Assembly (NCBI RefSeq): GCF_016650695.1
Contig: NZ_JAEKFH010000001.1
Span: 538,286-602,285, forward strand
Direction: 5' to 3'
Length of the DNA stretch: 64,000 nt
From: Pseudomonas sp. TH41
Lineage (GTDB): Bacteria; Pseudomonadota; Gammaproteobacteria; Pseudomonadales; Pseudomonadaceae
The number at the start of each line of letters is the position of its first letter. The first letter of the stretch is position 1. This document shows positions 17,301 through 24,901 of this stretch, one piece after another. The position numbers and the translations under genes were made by a program. A model generated the notes under the pieces. That model was given only the letters and a program-made list of their open reading frames with translations, was not told where the DNA came from and searched no databases.

Positions 17301-17877
17301 TCAACCAGAACACGATCGTTCGGTCCGGCGGTGGCGCGGCCCCTTCGAGGGCTGTCGGCGGGTCGAATGGATTGGACACGAAGATTTCATAAGGTGCATC
17401 GACGAAACCGGTTTTCTGCGGGGCGTCGACCGACAGGTTAGTGGCGAGTCTCAAGCAATGGATGTACTGCTCCTGATCCGGCACCCGGTGGGAGTTCTTG
17501 AATCCCGCCAACAAGGCGTAACGAATGCGTCGCCGGCGTTCAACTTCGTCGGCGTAAGGGCCGCCTTCGACCAGCGCCACCATGATGTCGGGCACCTGTT
17601 TTGCTCCGGACAGGGGGGATATATCAGGACTGCACACATTTTCGGCGTCCGGGTTCTTGCTGTCGGCGAGCTTCTTGCGATAACGCTCCACCGCATCGAA
17701 AGGGTCCTGCCATAGTCGCGCTTCGATGGGCAGTTGCGCCTGAAATTGTGCACCGATGGGCCGCGGTTCGAGGAAAGGCTCGCGGTTGAGGGCGAACATT
17801 GATACCACCAGACTGAGGATGACCGCACTGCCTGGCAGCCAGAACGCCAGATTAGTGCCTGAACCCTTGCTGTCCAT
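14389..17877 (-). CDS. 1162-residue multi-pass membrane protein of unknown function with a large extracytoplasmic domain
   Basis: One unbroken frame with normal codon use. A single N-terminal membrane segment (about residues 10-30) is followed by some 620 residues with no membrane segment, probably periplasmic. Then come about eight further segments between residues 655 and 1080, including ITLLILAGFIVWWRIEG, LVVFILALMLAYQM and LIISFLLTALVLLISALSLR. Two parts of the large domain (IALISEWDSFYSRALIESF near 345 and AIGVLGVDAYDKLLVLQALK near 475) look like the strand-helix units of a class I periplasmic binding fold. A 100-residue polar loop lies between membrane segments near 820-920. I do not recognise the family. 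The size and layout suggest a receptor or transport-linked sensor. Confidence 0.85.
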   Translation of the reverse strand: MDSKGSGTNLAFWLPGSAVILSLVVSMFALNREPFLEPRPIGAQFQAQLPIEARLWQDPFDAVERYRKKLADSKNPDAENVCSPDISPLSGAKQVPDIMVALVEGGPYADEVERRRRIRYALLAGFKNSHRVPDQEQYIHCLRLATNLSVDAPQKTGFVDAPYEIFVSNPFDPPTALEGAAPPPDRTIVFWLKQDALGSTPLQLLETLRTSLKQKIAAACSPMPCSESPGNAVLKVIGPSTSTVLRDMFQDQDIGKATPTVEIYSPLATADNETLDRGYTKLSPPLANREPMKLLRTVSDDGTMTQLMLEELKLRRVDPASGVRCSEGKLRRIGSSCTRDLRRSGNRIALISEWDSFYSRALIESFKAQVANDARLGNDEKNQRAVVDQWILRFSYLRGLDGRLPEESASTDKTANTDTSKNSNGAGQIDLSPLEKSDGNSQLDYLRRLADHIASEDAAYRRNGESGIGAIGVLGVDAYDKLLVLQALKSRMPYKLYFSTDLDARMLQRGQAQTTRNLILAAPYGLTLTRALQQDVPPFRDSLQSAVFISVLAALAPQSFDAKRAKFDYSKSELLSPGIYEVGISGFIPLASRLTASRPANCEAPTQSQSDLGIRPHDLMALRCLQDPSPPPYPEPSQSIRERFKQVQSFYWAGPLTITLLILAGFIVWWRIEGPQDDRDTPLAWVRGVPMTLYMVAAACAFIATRFWHAEFLWFTFVLILLGIVSSNLVRRSARQLVLAEDSTGSTTLYDSWAWYIVVPLVVFILALMLAYQMRSTLTDNGLGEPMFLMEGISAWPTVALRLLAVLISISALAWGWRRLRINRAEIETAYHLSLHMRKYEMTLWGQLRRLIRRGKDWTFRRWCNELGHCLLKIFFPLLTTSDDWSKNCEAVQANCTDGRKMISIARFWGEHCVCGSLGARMLRAMLATWVYVVVTSVLFVVWPMEGIPVRGESSMGWMLSWLIPTLVFQFLVFWVVDANLLLTRFIRHLSEHHAIWPGSLQMEHKKIFGMLKHPCIDEWVDLQLIAKRTSAVNRLIYAPTVVMLILVASRSSAFDNWPSPPSLIISFLLTALVLLISALSLRRAAEKARTLALQRLDAYLLVTPETVPCYGKFKMIRERVALLNTGSFSRYSEDPLIRALLLSLTGIGGSAIVDALNYAKF

Positions 17878-18023
17878 GGCCTGGACCTCGCGTTTTCGGC
17901 CAACTGCTTAACGTTATGTATAGACGTATTAAAGGAGGCGCACCGTGCGGGCGAGTTGGCCAACAGCACGGCGGACGACCCGATCTACCGCATTGCTTTG
18001 CTCATGTAAGCGCCGCCCATAAA

Positions 18024-18059
18024 AAAAGGCACCTTCATCGTTTGACGAAGGTGCCTTTT
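18024..18059. terminator. rho-independent terminator
   Basis: Perfect 13-bp stem AAAAGGCACCTTC/GAAGGTGCCTTTT (18024-18036 and 18047-18059) with a 10-base loop. On the minus strand it ends the dienelactone hydrolase transcript (stop at 18075). Confidence 0.9.
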
Positions 18060-18074
18060 GCGTGGGCGGCGGTT

Positions 18075-18773
18075 TTACAGTTCCATGCCCAAAAAGATCA
18101 GCGTATTGCCGTGGGCTTCAGCCGCTGCGCGTTGGTTGTAGCTGTCGCGATGCGAGCAGTTGAAGCCATGCTCGGCTTCCGGATAGACGACAATTTCGAC
18201 GTTATCGTTGGTATCGAAACGTTCGGCAATTTTCTCCACGGCTTCCAATGAAATGTGGCTGTCCTGTTCACCGAAGTGCATCAGCAGCGGCACTTCGATC
18301 TCATCGGCCCGATCCAGATAATTCTGGATCCCGCCGCCGTAATAAGCGATCGCCACGTCCACCAGCCCGTTGGCGGCGGTGTGGTACGAGAGCAAGCCGC
18401 CAAAGCAATAACCGATGGACGCGATCCCGCCATCCAGGCCCGGTTGAGCTTTCAGGGCGTCGATGGCCAGTTCGATGTCGGTCTGCGCTTTTTTGATGTC
18501 GGTGGCATTCATCAGCTCGACCGCGCGTTTCCAGCCGGCTTCGTCGTAGCCCAGTTCGATGCGGTGACCGTTGCGCCAGAACAGGTCCGGTGCGATCACC
18601 AGATAGCCGTCGGCGGCGTATTGCTCGGCGACGGAGCGGATGTGCTCGTTGACGCCGAAGATTTCCTGGATCAATACGATCCCCGGGCCTTTTTGGGTAT
18701 GAGGAATCGCCAGGTAAGCGCCGAATTTACCTTCGGCGCTGTCGATTTCGATCCATTGGGTGGTCACGGCCAT
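18075..18773 (-). CDS. dienelactone hydrolase family protein
   Basis: Cytoplasmic alpha/beta hydrolase of 232 residues. The Cys-Asp-His triad typical of dienelactone hydrolases is visible: Cys in SIGYCFGGLLSYH, Asp in MHFGEQDSHI and His in PEAEHGFNCSHR. The oxyanion-side sequence VLIQEIFGVNEHIRSVAEQYA is also characteristic. Dienelactone hydrolase opens a lactone in chlorocatechol pathways. No such pathway adjoins here, so the natural substrate may be another lactone or ester. A terminator follows directly. Confidence 0.93.
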   Translation of the reverse strand: MAVTTQWIEIDSAEGKFGAYLAIPHTQKGPGIVLIQEIFGVNEHIRSVAEQYAADGYLVIAPDLFWRNGHRIELGYDEAGWKRAVELMNATDIKKAQTDIELAIDALKAQPGLDGGIASIGYCFGGLLSYHTAANGLVDVAIAYYGGGIQNYLDRADEIEVPLLMHFGEQDSHISLEAVEKIAERFDTNDNVEIVVYPEAEHGFNCSHRDSYNQRAAAEAHGNTLIFLGMEL

Positions 18774-18827
18774 GGTGGCTCCTGTCTACGCAAGTGAGGT
18801 GGGGATGAAGCTTGCCACGGTAACATT

Positions 18828-19343
18828 TCAACGATTGTTACGGCGCCAGAAAAATCGTGTCAGCAGTGTATCAAGGCTCAGCTTGCCGGCACCCGAGAGC
18901 AACAATGGCATCAGGGCGGCGAGGTAGATCAACGGCAGTTTGAAGTTGCCATGGCCCTTGTTGGTGATGGCGTAACCCTGAGCAAGCTCACTCAATGTAG
19001 ACCAATCGGCCGGCCAGTGAACGGCCGCCGTCGCAACAACCGTGACCACGATCAGAATAATGGCCGATATTCGCGTGCCCAAACCCACCAGGATGGCGAG
19101 GGCGCAAATCAACTCGGCCCACATCGACAGTTCCCAGTTGAGGGTGGCCGACACATGGTCGAACGGAAACGGGAAGCGGTCCTGGATGTCGGCGAACCAG
19201 TTTTCACCGTTCCACTTTTCCAGACCTGACTCGAAGAACTCCCAGGCGATGAACAACCGCAAGGTCAGGGGGGCGAGCCAGCTACCGGCACGATCGAGGT
19301 TCAGGTGCAGGCCTTTCACGGCCGACGAAATTGCAGTGTTCAT
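18828..19343 (-). CDS. DoxX-family membrane protein, partner of the HvfA-like peptide
   Basis: Protein of 171 residues with four membrane segments: [55 protein letters not shown] and [16 protein letters not shown]. The segment [14 protein letters not shown] after the first helix is the type seen in DoxX proteins that accompany HvfA/bufferin precursors. It starts 58 bp after the stop of the Cys-motif peptide gene on the same strand, so one transcript is likely. DoxX proteins are poorly characterised, with proposed links to redox or metal stress. Confidence 0.9.
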   Translation of the reverse strand: MNTAISSAVKGLHLNLDRAGSWLAPLTLRLFIAWEFFESGLEKWNGENWFADIQDRFPFPFDHVSATLNWELSMWAELICALAILVGLGTRISAIILIVVTVVATAAVHWPADWSTLSELAQGYAITNKGHGNFKLPLIYLAALMPLLLSGAGKLSLDTLLTRFFWRRNNR

Positions 19344-19401
19344 GGGCTAGGTCTCCGTTCAGTCAGGAATGCGGGACAAACGGCGTGCCCCGCGCAATGG
19401 G

Positions 19402-19605
19402 TTACTCGCTGGCGCCGCACTTGCCTTCGCCACATTTGCCTTCAGCCGGTTTTTCCGCCGTATCGGCCTGGGCCTGGCTGTAGCCGTGGGCCAGTTGTTT
19501 CATGCTGAACGCTTCGGACTCGGAGGCCGAAGCGACGTTGGACAGCGCCAGGCCACCCGCGATGATCAGGCCGAGGGTCAGGGAAGCAGTCGAGCGTTTG
19601 AACAT
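19402..19605 (-). CDS. HvfA-like short secreted peptide with EGKCG motifs
   Basis: Peptide of 67 residues. A signal peptide (LTLGLIIAGGLALSNVASA) is followed by SEAFSMKQLAHGYSQAQA and two copies of EGKCG at the C-terminus (AEGKCGEGKCGASE). This matches the HvfA group of metal-binding ribosomally made peptides, whose Cys is modified by a DUF692 enzyme with a DUF2063 partner. Known members usually carry more copies of the motif. Neither modifying enzyme is in this window, and only DoxX follows. ATG 19605 has GGAG nine bases upstream, while the longer frame to 19668 lacks a good site. Copper or gold sequestration is inference from the family. Confidence 0.82.
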   Translation of the reverse strand: MFKRSTASLTLGLIIAGGLALSNVASASESEAFSMKQLAHGYSQAQADTAEKPAEGKCGEGKCGASE

Positions 19606-19768
19606 GGTGATACTCCGTAGCATTGAGTGAGTTGAGCGCTTTGATCGGCTTGGCCAATCGACAGGCACATTTCATCAAGCAGCTGTATCTGCGATGTGTC
19701 TTTGGCAGGGGGTTTTATAAGGGCGGTGTGTCAGAAGCAGGGCTGTACACACTTTGATACGTACATCT

Positions 19769-19851
19769 GTAGGAGCTGCCGAAGGCTGCGATCTTTTGAT
19801 CTTCGTTTCTAAAAGCAAAATCAAAAGATCGCAGCCTCCGGCAGCTCCTAC
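19769..19851. repeat. REP-like inverted pair, GTAGGAGCTGCCGAAGGCTG type
   Basis: The left arm GTAGGAGCTGCCGAAGGCTG is continued by CGATCTTTTGAT. The right arm is its near-perfect reverse complement (ATCAAAAGATCGCAGCCTCC then GGCAGCTCCTAC). A short AT-rich loop separates them. The family differs from the GAGCTTGCTCGC type found elsewhere in the window. Confidence 0.88.
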
Positions 19852-19895
19852 CGGGGTATGGGATTGATTCGTGGGAATGGGTGTTTCGTTGGCTC

Positions 19896-20555
19896 CTACG
19901 CGGCTTCAACCGCTTTGCTGTAAACGGCACAGGTGTTCGGGTACTCAGCCAACGACTTGAAACGGCGACTGTTGGCGTCCAGCGCATCGACCGAACCGGT
20001 TTCGATGTCGTAGACCCAGCCATGCAGGTTCAGCAGGCCTTTTTCCTGAGCCAGTCGCACGCTCGGGTGGGTCTGAATGTTGGCCAGTTGGGCGATCACA
20101 TTTTCCCGGACCATCGAGCTCACTTTTGCCGCGTCATTGGCGTGAGGGCGGGACTCGTTGATGACTTTCGCCGACTCTGCGTGTTGCAACCAGCCGCTGA
20201 CGGCGGGTAGGTGATCCATGCATTTGCACTGGGCGACAGCGGTCATGGCGCCACAATCCGAATGGCCGCAGATCACGATGTCGGTGACCCCCAGTACCGC
20301 GACCGCATATTCGACGGTGGCCGATACACCGCCCGGATGCGGGCTGTAGGACGGCACGATATTGCCGGCGTTGCGGATCACAAACAGTTCACCGGGTTCT
20401 TGCTGGGTCAGCAGTTCCGGGACGACACGGCTGTCGGAACAGGTGATGAACAGCGTGCCGGGGTGTTGCGTGGTGGCCAGGTGTTTAAACAGGTCGGTCC
20501 GTTGTGGGAAGGCTTCCTTCTGGAACTTCAAAAAACCGTCGATGAGCGCTTTCAT
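19896..20555 (-). CDS. cynT: beta-class carbonic anhydrase of the cyanate cluster
   Basis: Protein of 219 residues. Zinc ligands and catalytic residues are in place: [11 protein letters not shown] and [12 protein letters not shown]. The N-terminus [19 protein letters not shown] and the segment [20 protein letters not shown] closely follow E. coli CynT. The enzyme restores bicarbonate, which cyanase consumes, so loss of CO2 does not stop cyanate breakdown. The gene lies downstream of cynS on the same strand, with a REP pair in the gap, and is probably co-transcribed. Confidence 0.96.
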   Translation of the reverse strand: MKALIDGFLKFQKEAFPQRTDLFKHLATTQHPGTLFITCSDSRVVPELLTQQEPGELFVIRNAGNIVPSYSPHPGGVSATVEYAVAVLGVTDIVICGHSDCGAMTAVAQCKCMDHLPAVSGWLQHAESAKVINESRPHANDAAKVSSMVRENVIAQLANIQTHPSVRLAQEKGLLNLHGWVYDIETGSVDALDANSRRFKSLAEYPNTCAVYSKAVEAA

Positions 20556-20610
20556 GGTGGTTTCCTTATACGTGATTCAAATGATGTTCCCGTAGCAGCT
20601 GCCGAGCCCT

Positions 20611-20722
20611 GTAGGAGCGAGCTTGCTCCGGGCGGCGTTCCGACGAAGAATTTAAGAGCAACGCGTTTGTTCAGGAAGAACGCGTTATCGTTAACCTCCT
20701 TCGCGAGCGAGCTCGCTCCTAC
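20611..20722. repeat. REP pair between cynS and cynT
   Basis: Left arm GTAGGAGCGAGCTTGCTCCG and right arm GCGAGCTCGCTCCTAC face each other over a spacer with its own inverted repeat (AACGCGTTTG/AACGCGTTATC). Both REP arms are slightly diverged. The element lies inside the presumed cynS-cynT transcript. Confidence 0.88.
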
Positions 20723-20755
20723 AGGGGATTGCGTGTCTTAACGGCCGGTATCTGC

Positions 20756-21223
20756 TTAGAAAGGACGCAATGGCAGGAACTTGCCATCGAGGGTGATCAC
20801 GGCGCGGGAGCCGCCTTCCGGGTCTTCGACTTTCTTCATGTCGAGCTTGAAGTTGATGGCGCTGATAATGCCGTCGCCGAATTGTTCATGAACCAGGGCT
20901 TTGAGGGTGGTGCCGTAGATCTGGATCATCTCGTAGAAACGGTAGATGGTCGGGTCGGTCGGGACACCCGAGAGGCTGCCGCGCAGCGGAATGATCTGCA
21001 GACGGGCTACGGCGTCGGCGTCCAGGTCGAGTTTCTCGCCAATCACTTTGGCGGCGCTTTCCGGCAAGGGGTGCTGACCGAGCAGGGCTGCAGTGACGTA
21101 GGCCAGACCCAGGCCGGTGCCGTCGGTCAGGTCCTGCCAGGACAGGTTTTTGCGCGCCTTGGCGTCGAGGATCGACGTGGTCAGGGCCAGGCTTGGGTCG
21201 TTGTAAGCGTGCGACTGTTGCAT
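20756..21223 (-). CDS. cynS: cyanate hydratase (cyanase)
   Basis: Protein of 155 residues, the normal cyanase length. It decomposes cyanate with bicarbonate to ammonia and CO2. An N-terminal HTH-like domain is followed by the C-terminal catalytic domain with the conserved [20 protein letters not shown] and the Arg/Glu/Ser region ([16 protein letters not shown]). ATG 21223 has AGGAG eight bases upstream. The longer frame to 21313 runs into the promoter region and was rejected. It is transcribed away from cynR. Confidence 0.97.
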   Translation of the reverse strand: MQQSHAYNDPSLALTTSILDAKARKNLSWQDLTDGTGLGLAYVTAALLGQHPLPESAAKVIGEKLDLDADAVARLQIIPLRGSLSGVPTDPTIYRFYEMIQIYGTTLKALVHEQFGDGIISAINFKLDMKKVEDPEGGSRAVITLDGKFLPLRPF

Positions 21224-21345
21224 GGGGTTGCTCCTATCGGGTGGGTATCGCTTGGGTGTGGAGCAATCTTCTGCCGTTTGATCCATAGCGTCCAAGACCG
21301 ATATACAATGCAACGCATAAGTGCTGCCTATGGATGGTGACCCCC
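21224..21345. promoter_or_regulatory. divergent cynS/cynR control region
   Basis: A 122-bp gap between divergent genes. A perfect 8-bp inverted repeat ATCCATAG (21281-21288) and CTATGGAT (21328-21335) encloses 39 bp that include ATATACAATG. A LysR-type activator would be expected to bind here, but which bases are contacted cannot be read directly. Confidence 0.6.
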
Positions 21346-22233
21346 ATGCTGCTCCGACATCTGCGCTATTTGCTGGCGGTCGCCGACCACGGCGGTTTCA
21401 CCCGCGCCGCCGAGGCGCTGCACGTCTCTCAGCCGACCCTGTCTCAACAGATCCGGCAACTGGAAGAAACCCTGGGCGTCAGCCTGTTCGACCGAACCTC
21501 GCGTACGGTCAAGCCCACCGATGCCGGCGAGGCCTACATCGAGTGCGCCCGACGGGTGTTGGTGGAACTGGCCGCCGGCAAACGCGCGCTGCATGACGTG
21601 AAGGACTTGTCCCGGGGCTCGTTGCGGCTGGCCATGACGCCGACCTTCATGGCGTACCTGGTGGGACCGTTGGTGCGCGATTACGTAGCGCGGTTTCCGA
21701 ACATCCATCTGGAGATTTTCGAGTTGTCGATGGACGACATCGAGGCCAGGTTGGCGGATGACTCTCTGGACATCGCCATCGCGTTTTCCCAGGTGCGCAG
21801 TGCCGACATCGAATCGATCCCGGCGTTTACCGAAACGTTGGGGGTGATGGTCGGGCGCGATCATCCACTCTATGAAAACCACAGTGCGTTGTCCGCCGAG
21901 GACGTGGCGCAGTTGGAGTTTGCGTTGCTGGCCCAGGACTTCGTCACTCGCACCCGCATCGATGAGTACTTTGCCCACGCACAGATCACGCCGAAGGTGG
22001 TGATTGAGGTCAACTCGGTGAACACGTTGCTGGAAGTCATCCGGCACACGGCCATTGCCACTATTCTTCCGGAAGCCATCGCCACCCAGGACCGTGCGCT
22101 GCGTAAAATTCCGCTGCTGGGGGAGGCGCCCAGGCGTGGCGCCGCTCTACTACGACGCAAAAATAACTATCACAGCGCGGCGTCGCTGGCCTTTATGGAC
22201 CTGGTGCTGGGCGCGAAATCAATCATCCACTGA
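21346..22233 (+). CDS. cynR: LysR-family activator of the cyanate genes
   Basis: Protein of 295 residues close in sequence to E. coli CynR along its length: [20 protein letters not shown] at the start, [20 protein letters not shown], and [20 protein letters not shown]. CynR binds cyanate and activates the divergent cyn genes. ATG 21346 matches the E. coli start and has GGATGG upstream. The in-frame ATG at 21334 would add four residues. The last 15 bases overlap the convergent small gene at 22219. Confidence 0.95.
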   Translation: MLLRHLRYLLAVADHGGFTRAAEALHVSQPTLSQQIRQLEETLGVSLFDRTSRTVKPTDAGEAYIECARRVLVELAAGKRALHDVKDLSRGSLRLAMTPTFMAYLVGPLVRDYVARFPNIHLEIFELSMDDIEARLADDSLDIAIAFSQVRSADIESIPAFTETLGVMVGRDHPLYENHSALSAEDVAQLEFALLAQDFVTRTRIDEYFAHAQITPKVVIEVNSVNTLLEVIRHTAIATILPEAIATQDRALRKIPLLGEAPRRGAALLRRKNNYHSAASLAFMDLVLGAKSIIH

Positions 22234-22521
22234 CAGGCACGGGTTATTGGGAGTCTTGCCAATAGGGGTCACGATCACCGAGTCGTCAGCGTCGAGGAAG
22301 ATCGACAGCGTGAGGCCCTGTCCTTTGGCTTCGAAGTGGTGATCGTCGATGGCTTTGCTCTCGGCTTCTTTGCCGTTGATCAACACCGGCCCGTCCTGAT
22401 CCGCGTGGACGGGGATTTTACCGGGGCAGTCGACATCGAAGGAGGGCATGCCGGGCGTACTGTCTGCGTAAGCAACATTCACCAGTGCCAACAACAGCAT
22501 GAGCGTCAGGGTACTTTTCAT
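22219..22521 (-). CDS. small secreted protein of unknown function, 100 residues
   Basis: A clear signal peptide (TLTLMLLLALVNVAYA, cut before DSTPGMP) precedes an 80-residue acidic mature domain with two cysteines (VDCPGK and NPCLSVDD), which probably form a disulfide in the periplasm. I do not recognise a family. It is convergent with cynR and overlaps it by 15 bp. Confidence 0.72.
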   Translation of the reverse strand: MKSTLTLMLLLALVNVAYADSTPGMPSFDVDCPGKIPVHADQDGPVLINGKEAESKAIDDHHFEAKGQGLTLSIFLDADDSVIVTPIGKTPNNPCLSVDD

Positions 22522-22590
22522 CGCAAGCCTCCAATGGTCAGTGGATAGACTTAACGATAGCTAGGTTTGATGAGCACGAGAAAAACAAAA

Positions 22591-22620
22591 AGGCCCCGCT
22601 CGATGTGACGAGCGGGGCCT
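22591..22620 (-). terminator. rho-independent terminator
   Basis: Perfect 12-bp GC-rich stem AGGCCCCGCTCG/CGAGCGGGGCCT (22591-22602 and 22609-22620) with a 6-base loop. On the minus strand it is followed by TTTTTGTTTTT, so it ends the transcript of the gene stopping at 22661. Confidence 0.93.
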
Positions 22621-22660
22621 TCTTTATTGAGGGGGGAGGGATTAAACCCCCATTGAGCAA

Positions 22661-22990
22661 TCAATAGAACCGGTCAATCACCCGAACTTCGTTGTGGTTC
22701 TGCATCGATGCCCACGCCTGTTTCAGCGTTTGCAGAACATTACCGATGAAGTCCTTGTCGGCCGCGGCTTTCTTGCCGACATAGCCCTGGCCGCGACGGT
22801 ACATCTTCAGTCGGGCGAGCAGGTGCTGGTTGTTCTTGTCGAACTCCGCTTCATGGGCGTGAGGCGACAGGCAGTCGATATGAACCTGGCCCGACTTGCT
22901 GATCCACAGAATATGGCTGTCATGGCTGTCTTTTTGGGCAGCGAACATACGAGCCAGTTCATCGATAGTGGGTTGATTGTTCAGATTCAT
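22661..22990 (-). CDS. conserved small protein of unknown function, 109 residues
   Basis: Soluble protein with no signal peptide. It contains PTIDELARMFAAQKDSHDSH and a basic KMYRRGQGYVGKKAAADKDF. No catalytic motif is recognised. It has a good start context (AAGGGGC before ATG) and its own strong terminator, so it is a single-gene unit that is likely expressed. Confidence 0.75.
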   Translation of the reverse strand: MNLNNQPTIDELARMFAAQKDSHDSHILWISKSGQVHIDCLSPHAHEAEFDKNNQHLLARLKMYRRGQGYVGKKAAADKDFIGNVLQTLKQAWASMQNHNEVRVIDRFY

Positions 22991-23509
22991 AATAAAGCCC
23001 CTTGACCATTTGGTGATCTTTCAAAGTTGATTCGCTAATACAAGTAGCCCATCGGTTAGTTGATCCCTGGCACCGAAACCAGGACGTCAGCGTTCAGCCG
23101 CCAAATTGGCGAGGTCCCGCGTCTGTTGCATGTAGTCTTGTTGAATAGCTGCTACGCAATAGCGTCACAACGAAGAGAAGCAGCGAAAACCTGGAGGCCA
23201 CTGCCGACCTTTTCAGTGTCGGCCACAAGCTTCATGAGGATTGATCGCCAGCGCTTCTCGTCCTTGTACTGGACGTTCGGGCCAGGTCAGCTTCTTCAAT
23301 CTGCCTTGTGGGCAGCGTGTATCCGGGGGAAAACAGCTCGGCGGTCAGACGAGCTTGCTCAAACATGTTGCTGTACTCCCGATCGGGGAGATGTCTGCAT
23401 CATGCAAGGGCAAATCGGAGGCGTCAACGGTTTTGTAGTGAATATTTTCAGTCACTACATATTGTCGGACAAAGCCGTTTGGAATTAGAAAAGTAGGGGG
23501 AAGCGTTGG
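22991..23509. other. 519-bp stretch without a supported gene
   Basis: No frame looks convincing. On the minus strand three short open pieces in different frames read sensibly in sequence (one contains VQYKDEKRWRSILMKLVADT), which could be a decayed gene. The inverted repeat at 23434-23459 is the only clear site. Confidence 0.4.
23434..23459. promoter_or_regulatory. 8-10-8 inverted repeat, possible regulator site
   Basis: TGTAGTGA and TCACTACA form a perfect 8-bp inverted repeat around a 10-base AT-rich spacer. It has no T run, so it is not a terminator. The nearest gene end is the GNAT stop 51 bp away, which leaves its target unclear. Confidence 0.35.
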
Positions 23510-24013
23510 TCAGGCCAAAGGGGGCGGGGCCTGGAAGCGGTAGAAGGTGCACGGATAGCCGTCCACCTCTCGCTGATGTAGAGAGCACTCGATACCGACC
23601 AGTTCGGGCATGACCCGGGCCCAGAACCGCCGCGCAGGCAGGTTGGCATCGATGTGGAAAATTTGCCACTGACCGGGGATTCGACTCAAGAGGGCAGACA
23701 CGACAAACGTCCCGACACCTTGGCCACGAAAGCGGCGAGTGACAAACAGGTAGCCGATGTTGTGTTCGGCGCCGTCCAGGTGTGTGTCGTTATCCACGGT
23801 CACAAAGCCGGCGAGCTCGCCGTCGACGCGGATCAGATACGGCTGGGTCGCGGGGTGGCGCCAGTAACCGGGTTTGGGCTGGACGTTGAAAAAACCATGC
23901 TCAGCCAGTTTCAGCGGCAGCCACTCGCTGAAGTCGTACACATAGAACTGCATCAGATTTTCAATCGTCTCCCACTCGTCGCGCTGGGCGGCGTGCAGTG
24001 CTATCGAAGGCAT
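23510..24013 (-). CDS. GNAT-family N-acetyltransferase
   Basis: Protein of 167 residues. The acetyl-CoA binding motif A is present (VTRRFRGQGVGTFVVSALL, with the R-x-x-G-x-G/A pattern), preceded by the strand-turn IGYLF. The N-terminal region LMQFYVYDFSEWLP and the substrate side GYWRHPATQPYLIRVDG are typical of a small Pseudomonas subgroup. The acceptor substrate is not known. It is a single gene. Confidence 0.88.
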   Translation of the reverse strand: MPSIALHAAQRDEWETIENLMQFYVYDFSEWLPLKLAEHGFFNVQPKPGYWRHPATQPYLIRVDGELAGFVTVDNDTHLDGAEHNIGYLFVTRRFRGQGVGTFVVSALLSRIPGQWQIFHIDANLPARRFWARVMPELVGIECSLHQREVDGYPCTFYRFQAPPPLA

Positions 24014-24183
24014 GCTGACGGGCTCCTGTTCAAGCGGGATTAATCAGTGAATAGCCCCACTCTAGACTCCCTCGTCCATTCGAAGTGGCCTCACGCTTTG
24101 CCGTAGTATTTTGTGGGTCACATCGAAGAAGAAGCTTGCGCAATTCACCTGAGGAACCAGGAGCGCCACCCACTAAAAATACA

Positions 24184-24627
24184 TCAGGACTTGTGATCGT
24201 CGTTGGTTTCGGTGTGGGCCATCTGGTAAATGTGATTAACCATCGCGAAGAAGATGCCTGTGGATAAACCGCACATGAGGATGCCGGTCAAGCCCTCGAT
24301 CGGCGCGAGCAACCGCCATGGTTTCGCCATCACCACCTCTCCGTAACCAATCGTCGCGTAAGTCACGCCGGAGAAGTAAAGTGCCGTTTCGAGATCGGGC
24401 AGACATTTCTGCCACAGATAAAACGCTGCCCAGATCGAAATTTCTGCCAGATGGAGCAAAAGCAGGTAACAAGCCACCCAAACCAACCTCCAGCTAATGG
24501 CCCAAAGGATCGTCGGATACGTTCTTGCCCAGCGATTCAGAGCCCTCAGCATCAGAGCGATACCGACGGCATGTACGATCACCGTACTGGCCGCCAGCCC
24601 CCAAGCGAAAAGGATGTTTGAAGGCAT
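24184..24627 (-). CDS. small K+ channel protein (ion channel 2 family)
   Basis: Protein of 147 residues with three hydrophobic helices and a pore loop. The selectivity filter reads SGVTYATIGYGEVVM, where TIGYG is the K+ signature. Helices are LFAWGLAASTVIVHAVGIAL, LVWVACYLLLLHLAEISIW and GILMCGLSTGIFFAMVNHIY. No cytoplasmic regulatory domain is present. This is a minimal pore-forming subunit that would assemble as a tetramer. Its physiological role in Pseudomonas is not established. Confidence 0.88.
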   Translation of the reverse strand: MPSNILFAWGLAASTVIVHAVGIALMLRALNRWARTYPTILWAISWRLVWVACYLLLLHLAEISIWAAFYLWQKCLPDLETALYFSGVTYATIGYGEVVMAKPWRLLAPIEGLTGILMCGLSTGIFFAMVNHIYQMAHTETNDDHKS

Positions 24628-24901
24628 CGGTGTTCCTCAAGGAGTTCAACCCGATGTGGCCCCTGGATGACCTCGAGGCCATGCGCTACCGCGGTAGTTT
24701 CAGCACATTGATCCAGGGACCCGGCAGTTGCAGCAAGAGCTGTCACTTCACTCTAGTTGATTGACTACCAGGCAACCAGGACGCGTGAAAGTCGTCTGCT
24801 TTCGGAAAGTATTTTTCGGAAATTCGAATCCGCAATCTGCTGTGCGTAATGCCTCATAGAATTTCAAAATGGCTGAAAAAGTTTCAGGTCAAAATGAAAA
24901 G

